Of a DNA stretch of 64,000 nt, positions 10,740 to 21,792 are shown piece by piece. Under the pieces are notes generated by a model. That model was given only the letters and a program-made list of their open reading frames with translations, had not been told where the DNA came from and ran no database searches. The translations under genes and the position numbers were made by a program. Each line of letters begins with the position of its first letter. The first letter of the stretch is position 1. Origin of the DNA: Eublepharis macularius (lineage: Eukaryota; Chordata; Lepidosauria; Squamata; Eublepharidae); the NCBI RefSeq assembly GCF_028583425.1, contig NC_072795.1:9819001-9883000 (forward strand). Reading direction: 5' to 3'.

Positions 10740-11986
10740 GGGAAGGGGGGGAATTGTTTGAGTTCCTAACACATGCCCCCCCCTTTTCTGCACCTCCTTG
10801 TCCACTTTGTGGGGCTCTCCCCTGCTCCTCTGGCCGGGGTCGTGTACTTGGTCTCCATGGCAAGTTCATCATCTCATTCACCAGCTAGGCAGTTTGCTCC
10901 AACTCCTACCTCCTCTTTGCCATTTGGGCCTCCAGGTTCTGGTACCTTCCCCCACTCTGGAGTGCAGCGTCTGGCCCCCAAATGGGAGTGATGGCCCGGC
11001 CATAGTGATGGCCCGGCCATATTCCAATCCATGGTGCAGGTGCTCTCCTCGCCCATAAAATCCTGGAAACTTTGCCAGTTGCCAGGAGTTTTCATGGTTC
11101 CCCTGTATTTGTACATCCCCCGGCACCGCTTGTGCTGGCCTAAGGAGTGGCAGTGTCTGGCCCCATTCCTGGATAACTGGCCCAGCCGCAGCTCCCAATT
11201 GTACATCCCCCAACACCGATTGTATTGGTATAGGGAGCGGCAGCGTCTGGCCCCATTCCTGGTTGTGTGGCCCAGCCGGAGCTCCCATTTGTATTTCCCC
11301 CAACACTGGTTGTGTTGGCACCATTGGCTCCAGCTCTTCTGTCAGCTTGGGGGAGGCCCATGCAAGGAACAAGCTCCCTTGGCAAAGAGTTTTCCATCAC
11401 TGGTAATCCAGTTGCAATTCCGGGCCTCTTCCTGGTGGGATGTCTGGAGGGGGCTCCAACCCCCACAGCAAGCTGCTCTCCTGCTGCAGAGGGAGGGTTA
11501 CATAATGTTCCAGTTTGTCCTCCCACCAAAATTCTGCAGTATGGGAGGCTGTAATGTCCATTTCCCTTGCGGAAGTGGTGGGTGATGGTTCAAGGGAGGG
11601 GTCTCCCAGGGGCTTGGTCCTCTGCTTATTATCTGGGATGTCAGCAGAAAGCAAAATCCTGAAGGCGTCAGGAGCTTCCATCCCACTCCAACAGTGGCCA
11701 AACAGTGCTCCTCTCTGCCTTTCCTTTTCCTCCCAGTTCTGAGGTGCCCATTGTCTGGGAATTGATAAGGTAGTCCATGTAAGATGAGTAATCCCTCTCC
11801 TAGGAATCCCCCCCCCAGCTCTGTAGGAGTTCTTCCAGCTGCTGCATTTGATCTCAGATGCAGGGCTGGATGGGTGATGGGGTCTCTTGGCGCTGGTAAT
11901 CCTGGGTTTGGCTCAGATGGCGGGAACCCAGTAGCCATTCTCCAAGGTTACAGGTTCAGAAGAAAAATGAAGGCTTCCTTTCAAAA
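10740..11986 (-). mobile_element. Fossil gag-like region next to an LTR
   Basis: Directly downstream (minus strand) of the LTR at 11987-12516. The frames are proline- and glycine-rich and include repeats of about 92 bp (GTCTGGCCCCATTCCTGG near 11155 and 11247). No catalytic or zinc-knuckle motif was recognised, so the gag reading rests on position and composition. The element is broken and truncated. Confidence 0.4.
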
Positions 11987-12516
11987 TGTCAGACTATGGA
12001 TGTTAGGTTATGGCAGATAGATCCCTGGTTCACTTCAGCATGACACATGTCCTTGGCGAAATGATTTTTATTCAGGAATTCAATCTTGTACATATAAACA
12101 GGTCCATAAGAGTACATGAAGTAAAAAAATGGGCCTGGTCACTTCTCACTGAAAGGAATAAAGCTTCACGTTATTGCAGGACTATATAATCAACCAATCT
12201 CCTCCTCCCTAGATTACAAGTACAGAAGGAGCCTGAGAAACATTTCTGAAGTTCCCACACTAAGCAGACAGGACACCGAGTAATGCAACATTCAAGGCCA
12301 GTCTCAACAATATCAAAAGAACAGATTGTCCGCAGCTGCCAGCTAGTCTGTGAGACTGAGAAAGCGAAAGTGGTTGTTGGAAGTTAAGGAATGTTCTTAT
12401 CAGTTACTACATAAGACCAGGTACAACCCCAAAGCATCGCTGGATCATACCCTTAATATTGGCATGATCATACCCTTAATATAGGCATGGATGAATGGGT
12501 ACATTCAAACATGACA
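11987..12516 (-). repeat. Solo-looking LTR of an old Ty3-like fossil
   Basis: A 530-bp block that on the minus strand starts TGTCATG and ends GTCTGACA, with AATAAA at 12072-12067. Its last bases and the next few (TCTGACATTTTG) match the LTR/internal junction of the chromovirus at 13340-13356, which suggests the same broad family. The partner LTR was not found. It is a broken fossil, older than its neighbour. Confidence 0.6.
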
Positions 12517-12936
12517 AAAAATCCCACATTTCAAAGAGAAAAAAGGAAAAAAGAGGAAGTAAGGCCTGTAATCTAAAAAAAAGTAAATTTTGTAAAAAGG
12601 AATTTCCATCCCCATGACACCAGTTTTTTGTTCCTTTTTTAAATTTATTTTTTATTTTTATCATTGTAAAGTTAAAAGATAGAACAAAAGAAAGTAAAAC
12701 ATAACAAACAGACTACAAAGAGCCAAGAATGGCCTACCAATCTATCTACAAGGTAAAAACAGTAAAAGACATAAAAGGCATATAATTAATCCATTACAGT
12801 TTTTCGCCTACATTACTCCCCCCTTTATTATCAATGAGCTTGTGATCTCAATATCTTTTTTTCTGTGTCTCATCTTGATGTCTCAAAACCTTATTCTTAA
12901 AAATCAAAACCACAAATCATTAATTCATTTTGTCTT

Positions 12937-13351
12937 TGTCAGGTCCAGTGTATACCTAAACTGTACTGACTCCATTTTCTAATGCTTCTAGTGTTTGAGT
13001 GTTTTCTTCCTAGGTGCACCAGTTCCCAGGCACCATTCCCACCGGAGGAGACTGTTTTGTCTAACGCCGTTCCACCAAGCATTGGCCTTGGGGGAGAGCA
13101 GCTTCCCAGGACTGAGAGATGTTGTTTTGAGAACTGTGGGGGGAGGCTGATCCAGATGGGTATTGTTACTCTGTACCTTATGCTTACCCTTCATTGGTAA
13201 CAATGATCATGTACCATCCTGAGTCTCCTATTCAGGACAGTGGACTATAATGGACCTTTTCTGCAATAAAGTTTCCTTTTCCAGACACTGGACTTGTGTT
13301 TGCCTCTAAAGGGAACCCGGTAGAGAGTGCCTTATTTAGCCACAGTCTGAC
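12937..13351 (+). repeat. 5' LTR of the chromovirus
   Basis: A 415-bp repeat beginning TGTCAGGTCC and ending CAGTCTGAC, with AATAAA at 13265-13270. It matches 19392-19806. Confidence 0.92.
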
Positions 13352-13366
13352 ATTTTGTTACCAATC

Positions 13367-15934
13367 ATGTCTGAGTCGGGCCCAGCGGAATCCAAGGTTG
13401 TCCCGGACAGGGATCCTTTGTTTGAGCCGTATGTGTCTCCCGACAATCAACCTGTGCAACCCGTGCAAGCCCAAGACTCCCAGGAGCTGGGAGCAGCCGG
13501 GAATGGAACCGGAGTCTCCACTTCCACCCCGCCTCTCATCGACCTCAGTACTCGGGACGAGACCGAAGCCGACCTCGGGGCAAGGCCGAAAGCGACCGCT
13601 CTCCCCTTGATTTCGGTACCTACCCCGTCGGAGTGGGGTGCCCGACCCCGAGAAACCAGAGAGCGTCGGGTAGGTGGGCTCCATCCTCGAGTTTCTATGG
13701 AAAGGCGCCGAAGCCTAGGAACCGTCCTGGAGCTAGATAGCAGCCAATCATGGAGCTATTGGAACAGGACGTTCGAGCAGACGGAGGGGGACACATCTCG
13801 CCGCGGCGCCCTGAGTTGGGATTACTCCGAACTTGCTCCGTGGAAAGAGCCAACGGAGGTCCCTGAACAAAGTTGGGAGCAGATACAAGGTCGTACCTAT
13901 GCGGTGGATACCAGCATCTCGGCCGTGACGGGTATGGCCAAGGGAATTCTAGCCGCGAGATCGAGAGTCGTCCAAGGGGACCCTCCGCCTTGGGGCCCCT
14001 TGTCCCCGGTGAGTGCAACGAATGAAGCTTCCCTAAGCGAACAACCGGGGGCGAGTCGAATGCAACAGTTAGAAGCTAAACTGATGGATATGGAAGAAAG
14101 TTTGGCTCATGCCATCCATTTAATTTCGGCAATGGGAGCAGGGGAAAGATTATCCCCTGAAGAGATGGCGATACAGATAGCTACCCTTCAAAGTGTCATC
14201 TCCTATCCGGTGGAGGATGCCCAGCAGCGGCCGTCATCTACCGGCGAAGGGGGCACCTATCCGGGCGAATTGGGAGAGCAACCCGAGGAACTTCCCGCGC
14301 AGCAGGAAATTCCACCGAGAAGGGATGACCCGGTTGAGCCACCCGGAGAAACCCCCACCGAACAACCTAACCAGGAAGGGGATGCGCCGCCAGATGAGAC
14401 TCCCGTTGAGAAGCCTACGGAAGGCGAAGAAAGGCCAAGTGATGCACCGGTGATACCCCCTCTTACTTCTCCTATAGAGGTCCGGCCGGACCAAGAGGGA
14501 GCCCCTCGTCAACCGCCAGACACTGTCCCCGTCGGGCAACCTACGGGAGAAGGTCCAATAGCGCCCAGAGGACAGCCGCTGCTTCCCAGATTAACAACGC
14601 CCGGAGGGGCAAGCCCGCGCGGCCTTCCACCTGTTCAACCCTCGCCGCTGCGGCCCCTCTTACCTCGACCACAGCTCATACCGGTGCAGCAGCCCCAGGA
14701 CCAGCCCGTCTTACCACCTCCGAACCAACCGGGACGGCCAGCGCCACTACGACCCCTCCGACCACCTCCGCAGCGGCCGATCCCCAATCAACCACACCAA
14801 CCTCCTCCACCTCGACAGCCACCGCCAACGCCTCCCGTGTTACCCGCCAGACCGAGAATACTGCCGCCTGCTCGCCCGCCATTGCAGCCGCCGGCTCAAC
14901 CGCCGCCAGTACAGCCGGCACCGTTGCCCCGTCCGAGACCCCAGTTACCTCCTCCTGTGCCTCAGGGGCAACTAGAAATGCCGATGGACTTTTACCCAGC
15001 GCCTGCTCCGAGACAAGAACTCCCGATGGGCTGGGTAAAGCTGGAAGCCACCTTCGATGGGGATCCCTCCAAACTGGGATTTTTCTTAGTACAGGTGGTA
15101 CAGTTTTTCAACCGTTGGGGACACCTGTTCGGCAGTGAGGCCAGTCAAATCGAACATCTTGGATCTCGTCTACAGGGCAAGGCAGCAGACTGGTATGTAG
15201 GACTATACAATGTCGGGGCCCCAGAACTCGATACTCTTCAGGGGTTAGTGGATGCTATCCGTGCCCAATATGAAGACCCCTTAGAGGAAACCAGGGCCCG
15301 AACAGAATTGCAAGCCCTCAAACAAGGCAGCATGTCAGCAAGAGACTATGTTACAAAATTCCGACAATTAGCCGCCAAGTGTCCTAGGTGTGAGGAGTCC
15401 ACCAAAATTATTCTGTTCAAACAAGGCCTTAACCCGAGACTTTTGGACAGAGCCCTCATGCAAGACAATCCCCCCACGCTGTTAGGGTGGATCCAACTTG
15501 TTTGCGAAGTGGAGAACCGCATTTTGGAAGTCCGTTTGGTTGAACAACAACAACAAACGGGACAAAGAAGACCGTTGACCTTACAGAGGGCAACACGGGG
15601 ATCTAGCTACGCCACCCGTGGAGCGAGAGATGCTAGATGGCAACAAGGGCTGTGCTTGCATTGCGGACAGGCAGGTCACTTTGCAGCACAATGCCCTTAC
15701 CGGCCTGTGCAAAGACCTCCGCTCCAACTACGGCGTCCAACCCCGGCTTCGTTCCCTACGCTCCAACGCCCGACTCCAGCACCCCGGACGAATAGAGGCC
15801 GCAGCACTTCCCAAAGGCCAGCCTCAGAGAGAGGGCTGGAAGCGGAAGAAGTCATGGAATACGATCCCGCTTCCCCAACCGCAGAAGTCAATCCAGAAAG
15901 TCCCCAGTCGGGAAACGAAATGGATCTGTCGTAA
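13367..15934 (+). mobile_element. Chromovirus gag region
   Basis: A long open frame of about 855 codons from the ATG at 13367. It has a charged N-terminal part, a proline-rich stretch (about 14560-14970), a retrotransposon-gag capsid-like domain (about 15040-15530, with GKAADWYVGLY and SARDYVTKFRQLAAKCP) and one CCHC zinc knuckle, CLHCGQAGHFAAQC, near 15655-15696. The family uses Gag to form particles and package RNA. The long N-terminal and proline-rich extension is larger than in many Ty3 elements. Confidence 0.88.
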
Positions 15935-15989
15935 GAGGACCCAAACGACAGATCCCCACTAAGCCCGTCCCTGCACGGAACCGGCCGCC

Positions 15990-18900
15990 TGGGTCCATCT
16001 TATTCATGCCAGTGACTCTAATCAACCCAGAGAGAAAGATGCACATTCGGGTACAAGCTCTTATTGACTCGGGCTGCTCAAGAGACATTATTGCCCCTGC
16101 GTTAGTCAATGGACTAGTCCTACCAACTCGGGATTTACAAAATCCAGTGATCTTTGAACAAATGGATGGTACCAACATGAATCCTGTAACAACGGAAACC
16201 ATCCCAGTGATTACAGGCATGGGGCAACATTGGGAGAAGAGGTCCTTTGTCATCAGCTCTACTGCCAAGTACCCGTTAATTCTAGGCAGTAAATGGCTAT
16301 GTGATCACAATCCCTATATAGACTGGGCACAAGGATGTATTACCTTCAGTCATACCAACTGTAAAAATCACCGTTGGAATCAGAACTGGGGCGAAGATCC
16401 AACTCATAAAGAAAAGGCCCTTCTCACCCAAGAAGAAGTCAGCCAAATACCCGAACCGTACTGGCCTTTTCTAAATGCTTTCTCTGAGGAGGAAGCGGAT
16501 ACTCTACCCCCGCACCGACGAACGGACTGTGCGGTAGAAATTCTACCCGGAGCCTCACTGCCCAAAGGACGGCTCTATCCCATGAGTCTCCATGAACGTG
16601 AAGAGCTTCGGAAATTCATTGACACCAACCTCCGATGAGGGTTCATACGCCCAGCCACTAGCCCCCACGCCGCTCCGGTCCTCTTCGTGAAAAAGAAGGA
16701 TGGGGGACTCCGACTGTGCACGGATTTCCGAGGATTGAATGCAGTGTCCACAAACAACGCCTATCCTATCCCGCTCATCCGAGACCTTCTCAACGTCGTG
16801 GCCCAAGGTAAGATCTTTACGAAATTAGATCTAAAAGATGCTTACTTTCACGTTCGTATCAAGGCAGGGGATGAGTGGAAAACCGCTTTTAATACGCCCC
16901 TCGGACAATATGAATACTTGGTTATGCCTTTTGGTTTGACGGGAGCCCCCTCTGTATTCATGTCCATGATAAACGAAGTTCTACACGAATTTCTGTACAA
17001 AGGGGTGGTGGTGTACCTTGATGATGTGTTAATTTATTCGGACAACGAGGAGGAACATATTCAAACAGTACAAAAAGTCTTAGCCACCCTGATGAAGAAT
17101 AATCTGCCCATCAAGTTGTCCAAATGTGAATTCCATAAAACCGAACTCACTTACCTCGGGTATTGCATCTCCCAAGAAGGTCTGAAAATGGATCCAGCCA
17201 AAATACAGGCGATCCAAGACTGGCAGACACCCACCACCCGTAAGGAACTACAATCCTTCCTGGGTTTTGCCAACTTCTATAGAGACTTCATAGCAAATTT
17301 CGCCCAAATCACGCTCCCCTTAACAGACTTGCTCAAAACCAAAGATAAAGGGGACCAAGCTAAAAACCCTTCTTCCAAACTGCTATGGACCCCCGATTGC
17401 CAAACAGCCTTCGAATGTCTAAAAAAGCAATTTGTAACGGAACCCGTCCTCTCCCACCCCAACGACCAAGCCCCTTTCATAGTACAGGTTGACGCCAGCG
17501 ATACAGCGATAGGGGGAGTTCTGCTACAGAAGGGGGAGGATGGGAGACTGCGGCCTTGTGCTTTCTTGTCTAGAAAATTTTCGGAGGCGGAAAGGAATTG
17601 GAATGTGTGGGAGAAGGAGGCCTTTGCAGTAAAAGCAGCCCTCACTAACTGGAGACATTGGCTGGAGGGGGCGCGATACCCTTTCGAGGTCTGGACGGAC
17701 CATAAAAATCTGGAGGCCCTCCGAAGCCCGCGCAGACTGAATGCTAAGCAATTGCGATGGGCGGAATTCTTTTCCAAATTCAACTTCACTCTAAATTATC
17801 TCCCGGGCAAAACTAACTTTTTAGCGGACGCCCTATCGCGCATGCCCCAACACAAGAGCAAAAGGGAGGAGACTGTCGACACTGTCTTCTCGCCTACGCA
17901 ACTTGGGGGCGTGGTGACCACTCGCAGTCGGGCCAAGCAGCCCCTCCCGGCCAACCAAGGGTGGAAATCGAAACTCAAAACTGAAGTGGAAAAGGAGGGG
18001 GATACAGCTCCACGAAACAAACTGACCCAATCCCCACACGGGGATTGGCTAGCTGGGAGCAAATTTTATGTCCCAAACAGCCTCAGGCTGGAGGTCTTGC
18101 AGCGCTGTCATGATGCTCCCACTGCTGGACATTATGGGTATTTAAAAACTTTGCACCTGATCCAAAGACAATTCTGGTGGCCGGGCATGCGCAAAGACAT
18201 TTCCCAATACGTTAGTTCCTGCCCTATTTGCCTCAGCGCCAAAACCAGGAAAGGGAAGCCTCCGGGTCTCCTGCAACCATTGGAAACACCAAACAGACCC
18301 TGGGAAATAATATCCATGGACTTTATCACTGATCTACCTATCTCTAAAGGACATAATTGTATTTTAGTTGTGGTAGATCTGTTCTCCAAGCAAGCTCATT
18401 TTGTCCCCTGTACTGCTATACCCTCTGCTCGAAAACTAGCGGATTTGTTTCTGAAACACATCGTAAAATTACATTCTTTTCCGTCCAAGGTGATTTCGGA
18501 TCGCGGCGGACAGTTCGTTGCCAACTTCTGGCGGGAGCTTTTGAAAATGTTGAATATTGAGCAAGGCATCAGTTCAAGCCACCACCCACAAACCGACGGG
18601 CAATCCGAAAAAACAAATCAAATATTAGAACAATTCCTTCGTTGCTACATCAATTTTCAACAAGATAATTGGGTGGACCTCCTCCCCTTGGCCGAGTTCT
18701 CATATAACAACAGTGTACACGCTTCTACGGGGGAGGCCCCCTTCAAAATTGTCTACGGAGCCCACTTCAATCCCTTCCCGTTGGACGCGCCCCCTCTCCA
18801 TTCCTCCAAATTGCCAGATGTATCTTCATGGTGGGGGGAGGCGACACAGCAATGGACTCTTATCAAGAAGCACCTCGAAAAAGCCAAACTGGATTACAAA

Positions 18901-19380
18901 AAATACGCAGACCGCCATCGTGTGGCCGAGTGGGAATTACAACCCGGAGATCATGTGTATATTTCCACAAAGAATCTGAAACTAGCTCAGACAAGCCGCA
19001 AACTCGCTCTGAAATTCCTAGGACCTTTTCCTGTGCGCAAGATAATAAATAAAGTGACTGTTGCTGTAACTTTACCCAAGAACCTGCGCCATGTGCATGA
19101 TACGTTCCATGTCAGTCTTCTAAAGAGAGCTCCAACCGACAACAAATGGCACGTCAAAGCTCCACCCATTCCAACTTTGATTGACGACCAAATACACTAT
19201 GAGGTACAACAGATCTTGGACTCTAAACTCAAACGAAATCAGCTTTTTTACCTCATTAGATGGAAGGACTTTGATTCTGGTTACGATGAATGGGTGAACT
19301 CTGCACATGTTCATGCTCCTAGATTAACCAAAGCTTTTCATGCTCGCTACCCATATAAACCAGGGGGGGATTTGTTTTAA
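15990..19380 (+). mobile_element. Chromovirus protease-RT-RNase H-integrase region
   Basis: The pol part. In order: an aspartic protease motif (ALIDSGCSRDII, near 16050), Ty3-type reverse transcriptase with LDLKDAYFHVRI and YLDDVLIYS, RNase H with VQVDASDTAIGGVLLQ, the integrase zinc-binding region (HDAPTAGHYG..KT, CPICLSAK), the integrase core (WEIISMDFI, VISDRGGQFVANF, HHPQTDGQSE) and a chromodomain (YEVQQILDSK, YLIRWKDFDSGYDEW, near 19199-19320). It is a fossil with about one break. Ty3 elements commonly express pol from the gag message by read-through or frameshifting. Confidence 0.9.
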
Positions 19381-19391
19381 GGGGGGCAGAA
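19379..19391 (+). promoter_or_regulatory. Polypurine tract of the chromovirus
   Basis: A purine-rich run AAGGGGGGCAGAA directly before the 3' LTR, the usual site for plus-strand priming. Confidence 0.8.
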
Positions 19392-19806
19392 TGTCAGGTC
19401 CAGTGTATACCTAAACTGTACTGACTCCATTTTCTAATGCTTCTAGTGTTTGAGTGTTTTCTTCCTAGGTGCACCAGTTCCCAGGCACCATTCCCACCGG
19501 AGGAGACTGTTTTGTCTAACGCCGTTCCACCAAGCATTGGCCTTGGGGGAGAGCAGCTTCCCAGGACTGAGAGATGTTGTTTTGAGAACTGTGGGGGGAG
19601 GCTGATCCAGATGGGTATTGTTACTCTGTACCTTATGCTTACCCTTCATTGGTAACAATGATCATGTACCATCCTGAGTCTCCTATTCAGGACAGTGGAC
19701 TATAATGGACCTTTTCTGCAATAAAGTTTCCTTTTCCAGACACTGGACTTGTGTTTGCCTCTAAAGGGAACCCGGTAGAGAGTGCCTTATTTAGCCACAG
19801 TCTGAC
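19392..19806 (+). repeat. 3' LTR of the chromovirus
   Basis: A 415-bp copy of 12937-13351, followed by the target duplication TGTCTT. Confidence 0.92.
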
Positions 19807-20633
19807 TGTCTTTTGCAGATAGTCCATAAAAGGTTTCTAATTTGCCATGAATACAGTGAGTGTTTTATCTCTAATTAAATCTGTAAGTTTGACCATCTCA
19901 GCTAAGTCCATCATGTTTCCAGTCCAATATTCCAATTAAGGTAGCTCCTTGCACTTCCATTTTTTAGCATATATGAGCTTCTGTTACCATACGTAAAATT
20001 TAAATACCATGCTCTTTTTCCAATTTGTTGTCCGTAATTCCCAACAAATAGAATTCTGGTTTAAATTATAAATTAACCTTTCAGATTCTCTGCATTAACA
20101 TATGTTCTTGTACCCAGAGGTTTTTTGTTTTGTTGCTAGTCCACCAAAGATGATAAAATGTTCCTTTCTGTTGTTCAGATTTCCAACATTTATTTGAGAT
20201 GCCTTTGGCCAATTTTGCAATTTTGTCTGCCAACATATACCACTGGTACATCATTTTGTAGATATTCTCTTTGAGAGTAGAACACAAAGAAAATTTGAGG
20301 CCCTTAACCCACATATTTTCCCATTGATCCATTTGTATATTATACCCAAAATTCTTTGCCCATTTTCTCATACATTCTTTGACAGATTCTTCTTCCATAT
20401 CAAATTTCAACAATTTGGACATTTTCTTAATTATATGATCATCATTTACACATTTATCAACACCTGCCCTCTCTTACTGAAATCCCCATTCTAGTTTTGT
20501 TTTTGTTCAAATGTGCTACACATTACTCTTATGAACACTGAAATTCTTTTAATAGATTATGAGAATCAACTTCTTTGAGTGCAAAGGGAGCACAGGTTGC
20601 AACATAACTCGTCCTATGTTTTTACCTTACTCT

Positions 20634-20850
20634 TTCCTGGCAGAGTGGTGCAACAGTTAGATTGCTGGATTAGGATCTCTACAAATCAGGTTCGAATCCC
20701 CATGCTGCCAAAGGGAAGACGTTGGGCCAGTCACACACTCTCAGCCATACCTACCTCACAGGGTTGTTGTGAGGATAAAATAGAGGGAAGAGAATGATGA
20801 TAACCTGCCTTGTGTCCATGCTGGTGATTATATCATTTGTCACTTTCATA
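20634..20850 (+). mobile_element. tRNA-derived SINE
   Basis: A head with an A-box-like TGGCAGAGTGGT and a perfect B box GGTTCGAATCC (20689-20699), followed by the common squamate SINE body GGGCCAGTCACACACTCTCA and ACCTCACAGGGTTGTTGTGA. The two boxes form the internal RNA polymerase III promoter. The tail is decayed. Confidence 0.8.
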
Positions 20851-21530
20851 TTTTGGAACCGACTCAGCACCAATGCTAACCATGGATCGATGCTTCGAAG
20901 GAAATCCAGGTGGCTAAAGCATTATCATCATATATATAATTAGAAATGGATTGCAAAAATTTCAGGGAGAAATTTGACAAAGTGGAATTAAGAGAATCCC
21001 ATTAACAACCCTACACCGAACCCAAGATACTACAGCTCTTACTGGATTGACCAGTGCATATTCCACTTTCCCCTGCTTTTCCTCATCCCACTTTTACCAA
21101 TTCTCAACTGCATTCAAAATTTCAAAAGAAATTAGCACATCCATATCTCATCAGGTCATCCTGGAGCATTCTTTTCTTTTTTTAAAAAAAAATACAAACT
21201 AGAACGAAGTTCTGTGTAACCCTCCACCCATAGTGCAGAAAATTCATCCTTTTCATTGTTTGATGCCTTTTGCTGCATTTGTAATAAGCAGTAAATCATC
21301 CCATGCTTTCAAAAATATTTTTCCATTCATCATTAACCATAAACATGTTTGCCTGTATGAACACGTTCCAAACTACTTGGCTAGTGTGTCAGGAGATTTC
21401 TTATACATGTAGCTTGATCTGAGGATTATACAAAAGGGATTCAGTAGAAAATTGAGACAACTGTCGGTCAGGAAAGAAAATATACTCAAAAAGGAGCATT
21501 CCGCCCATCCAGATGACAAATATCTAGACT
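20851..21530. other. Unassigned sequence upstream of the P450
   Basis: AT-rich with no clear coding frame or full repeat. The P450 promoter is likely here or further upstream, but I see no convincing TATA box with a tied start site. Confidence 0.4.
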
Positions 21531-21540
21531 TTGGCAAAGA

Positions 21541-21610
21541 AGCACTGGGCAGGGGGTTGGACTAGATGGTCTGTATGGCCCCTTCCAACTCTATGATTCT
21601 ATGATTCTAT
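21541..21610 (+). mobile_element. CR1 LINE 3' tail
   Basis: It carries the CR1 3'-terminal signature GGTTGGACTAGATGG, CCCCTTCCAACTCTATG and ends with two ATTCTATG-type octamers, the known CR1 3' repeat. It stops 8 bp before the P450 start codon, so it probably lies in the 5' UTR or the proximal promoter. Confidence 0.85.
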
Positions 21611-21618
21611 AAGCAAGG

Positions 21619-21792
21619 ATGACAATGGGAATACAGGCAATTTTGATTGCTGCACTGATATGTCTCTTGATTCTACACTTTCTAAAATCATTCTTGTCAC
21701 TCACACCCTACCCTCCTGGACCTCTTCGGCTTCCTGTCATTGGAAGTGTTTGGAAATTACTGTTCCAGCATTCTCAAGATGTTTTTATTAAG
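21619..21792 (+). CDS. CYP2J-like: CYP2 exon 1 (58 codons)
   Basis: The start is [20 protein letters not shown], a hydrophobic signal anchor, followed by the proline-rich hinge [12 protein letters not shown]. The ATG at 21619 has A at -3. A second ATG two codons on is possible. The donor is AAG|GTATGT, phase 0. Intron 1 is 10.5 kb. Confidence 0.9.

Larger units (their letters stand above)
12937..19806 (+). mobile_element. Ty3/gypsy chromovirus, nearly whole fossil
   Basis: A 6870-bp LTR retrotransposon flanked by TGTCTT on both sides (12931-12936 and 19807-19812). The order is 5' LTR, gag, protease, reverse transcriptase, RNase H, integrase, chromodomain, polypurine tract and 3' LTR. That domain order is diagnostic of Ty3/gypsy, and the C-terminal chromodomain marks a chromovirus. 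The two LTRs appear the same wherever I compared them, which suggests a recent insertion. It looks nearly whole, with about one break. No envelope gene is visible. Confidence 0.93.
12620..20460 (-). mobile_element. L1 ORF2 3' part, split by the chromovirus
   Basis: A minus-strand L1. Above the chromovirus, 20422-20081 encodes the ORF2 C-terminal region: NIYKMMYQWYMLADKIAKLAKG, NKCWKSEQQKGTFYHLWW. It is followed by MMDLAEMVKLT-like residues down to 19813. The L1 resumes below 12937 with its 3' end and a T-rich (poly(A)-like) edge near 12626-12662. The chromovirus sits exactly between the two parts, flanked by the same short target sequence, so this L1 was present first. Confidence 0.75.

Noticed and set aside
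12982-13200. A 72-codon frame present twice (also at 19437)
   Set aside because: It lies in both LTRs of the chromovirus and is non-coding LTR sequence.
20634-20720. A tRNA gene
   Set aside because: A- and B-box matches are good, but the cloverleaf is not maintained and the SINE body follows directly.
1-21540. A second host gene upstream of the P450
   Set aside because: All long frames there belong to LINEs, the chromovirus, hAT arrays or low-complexity sequence.
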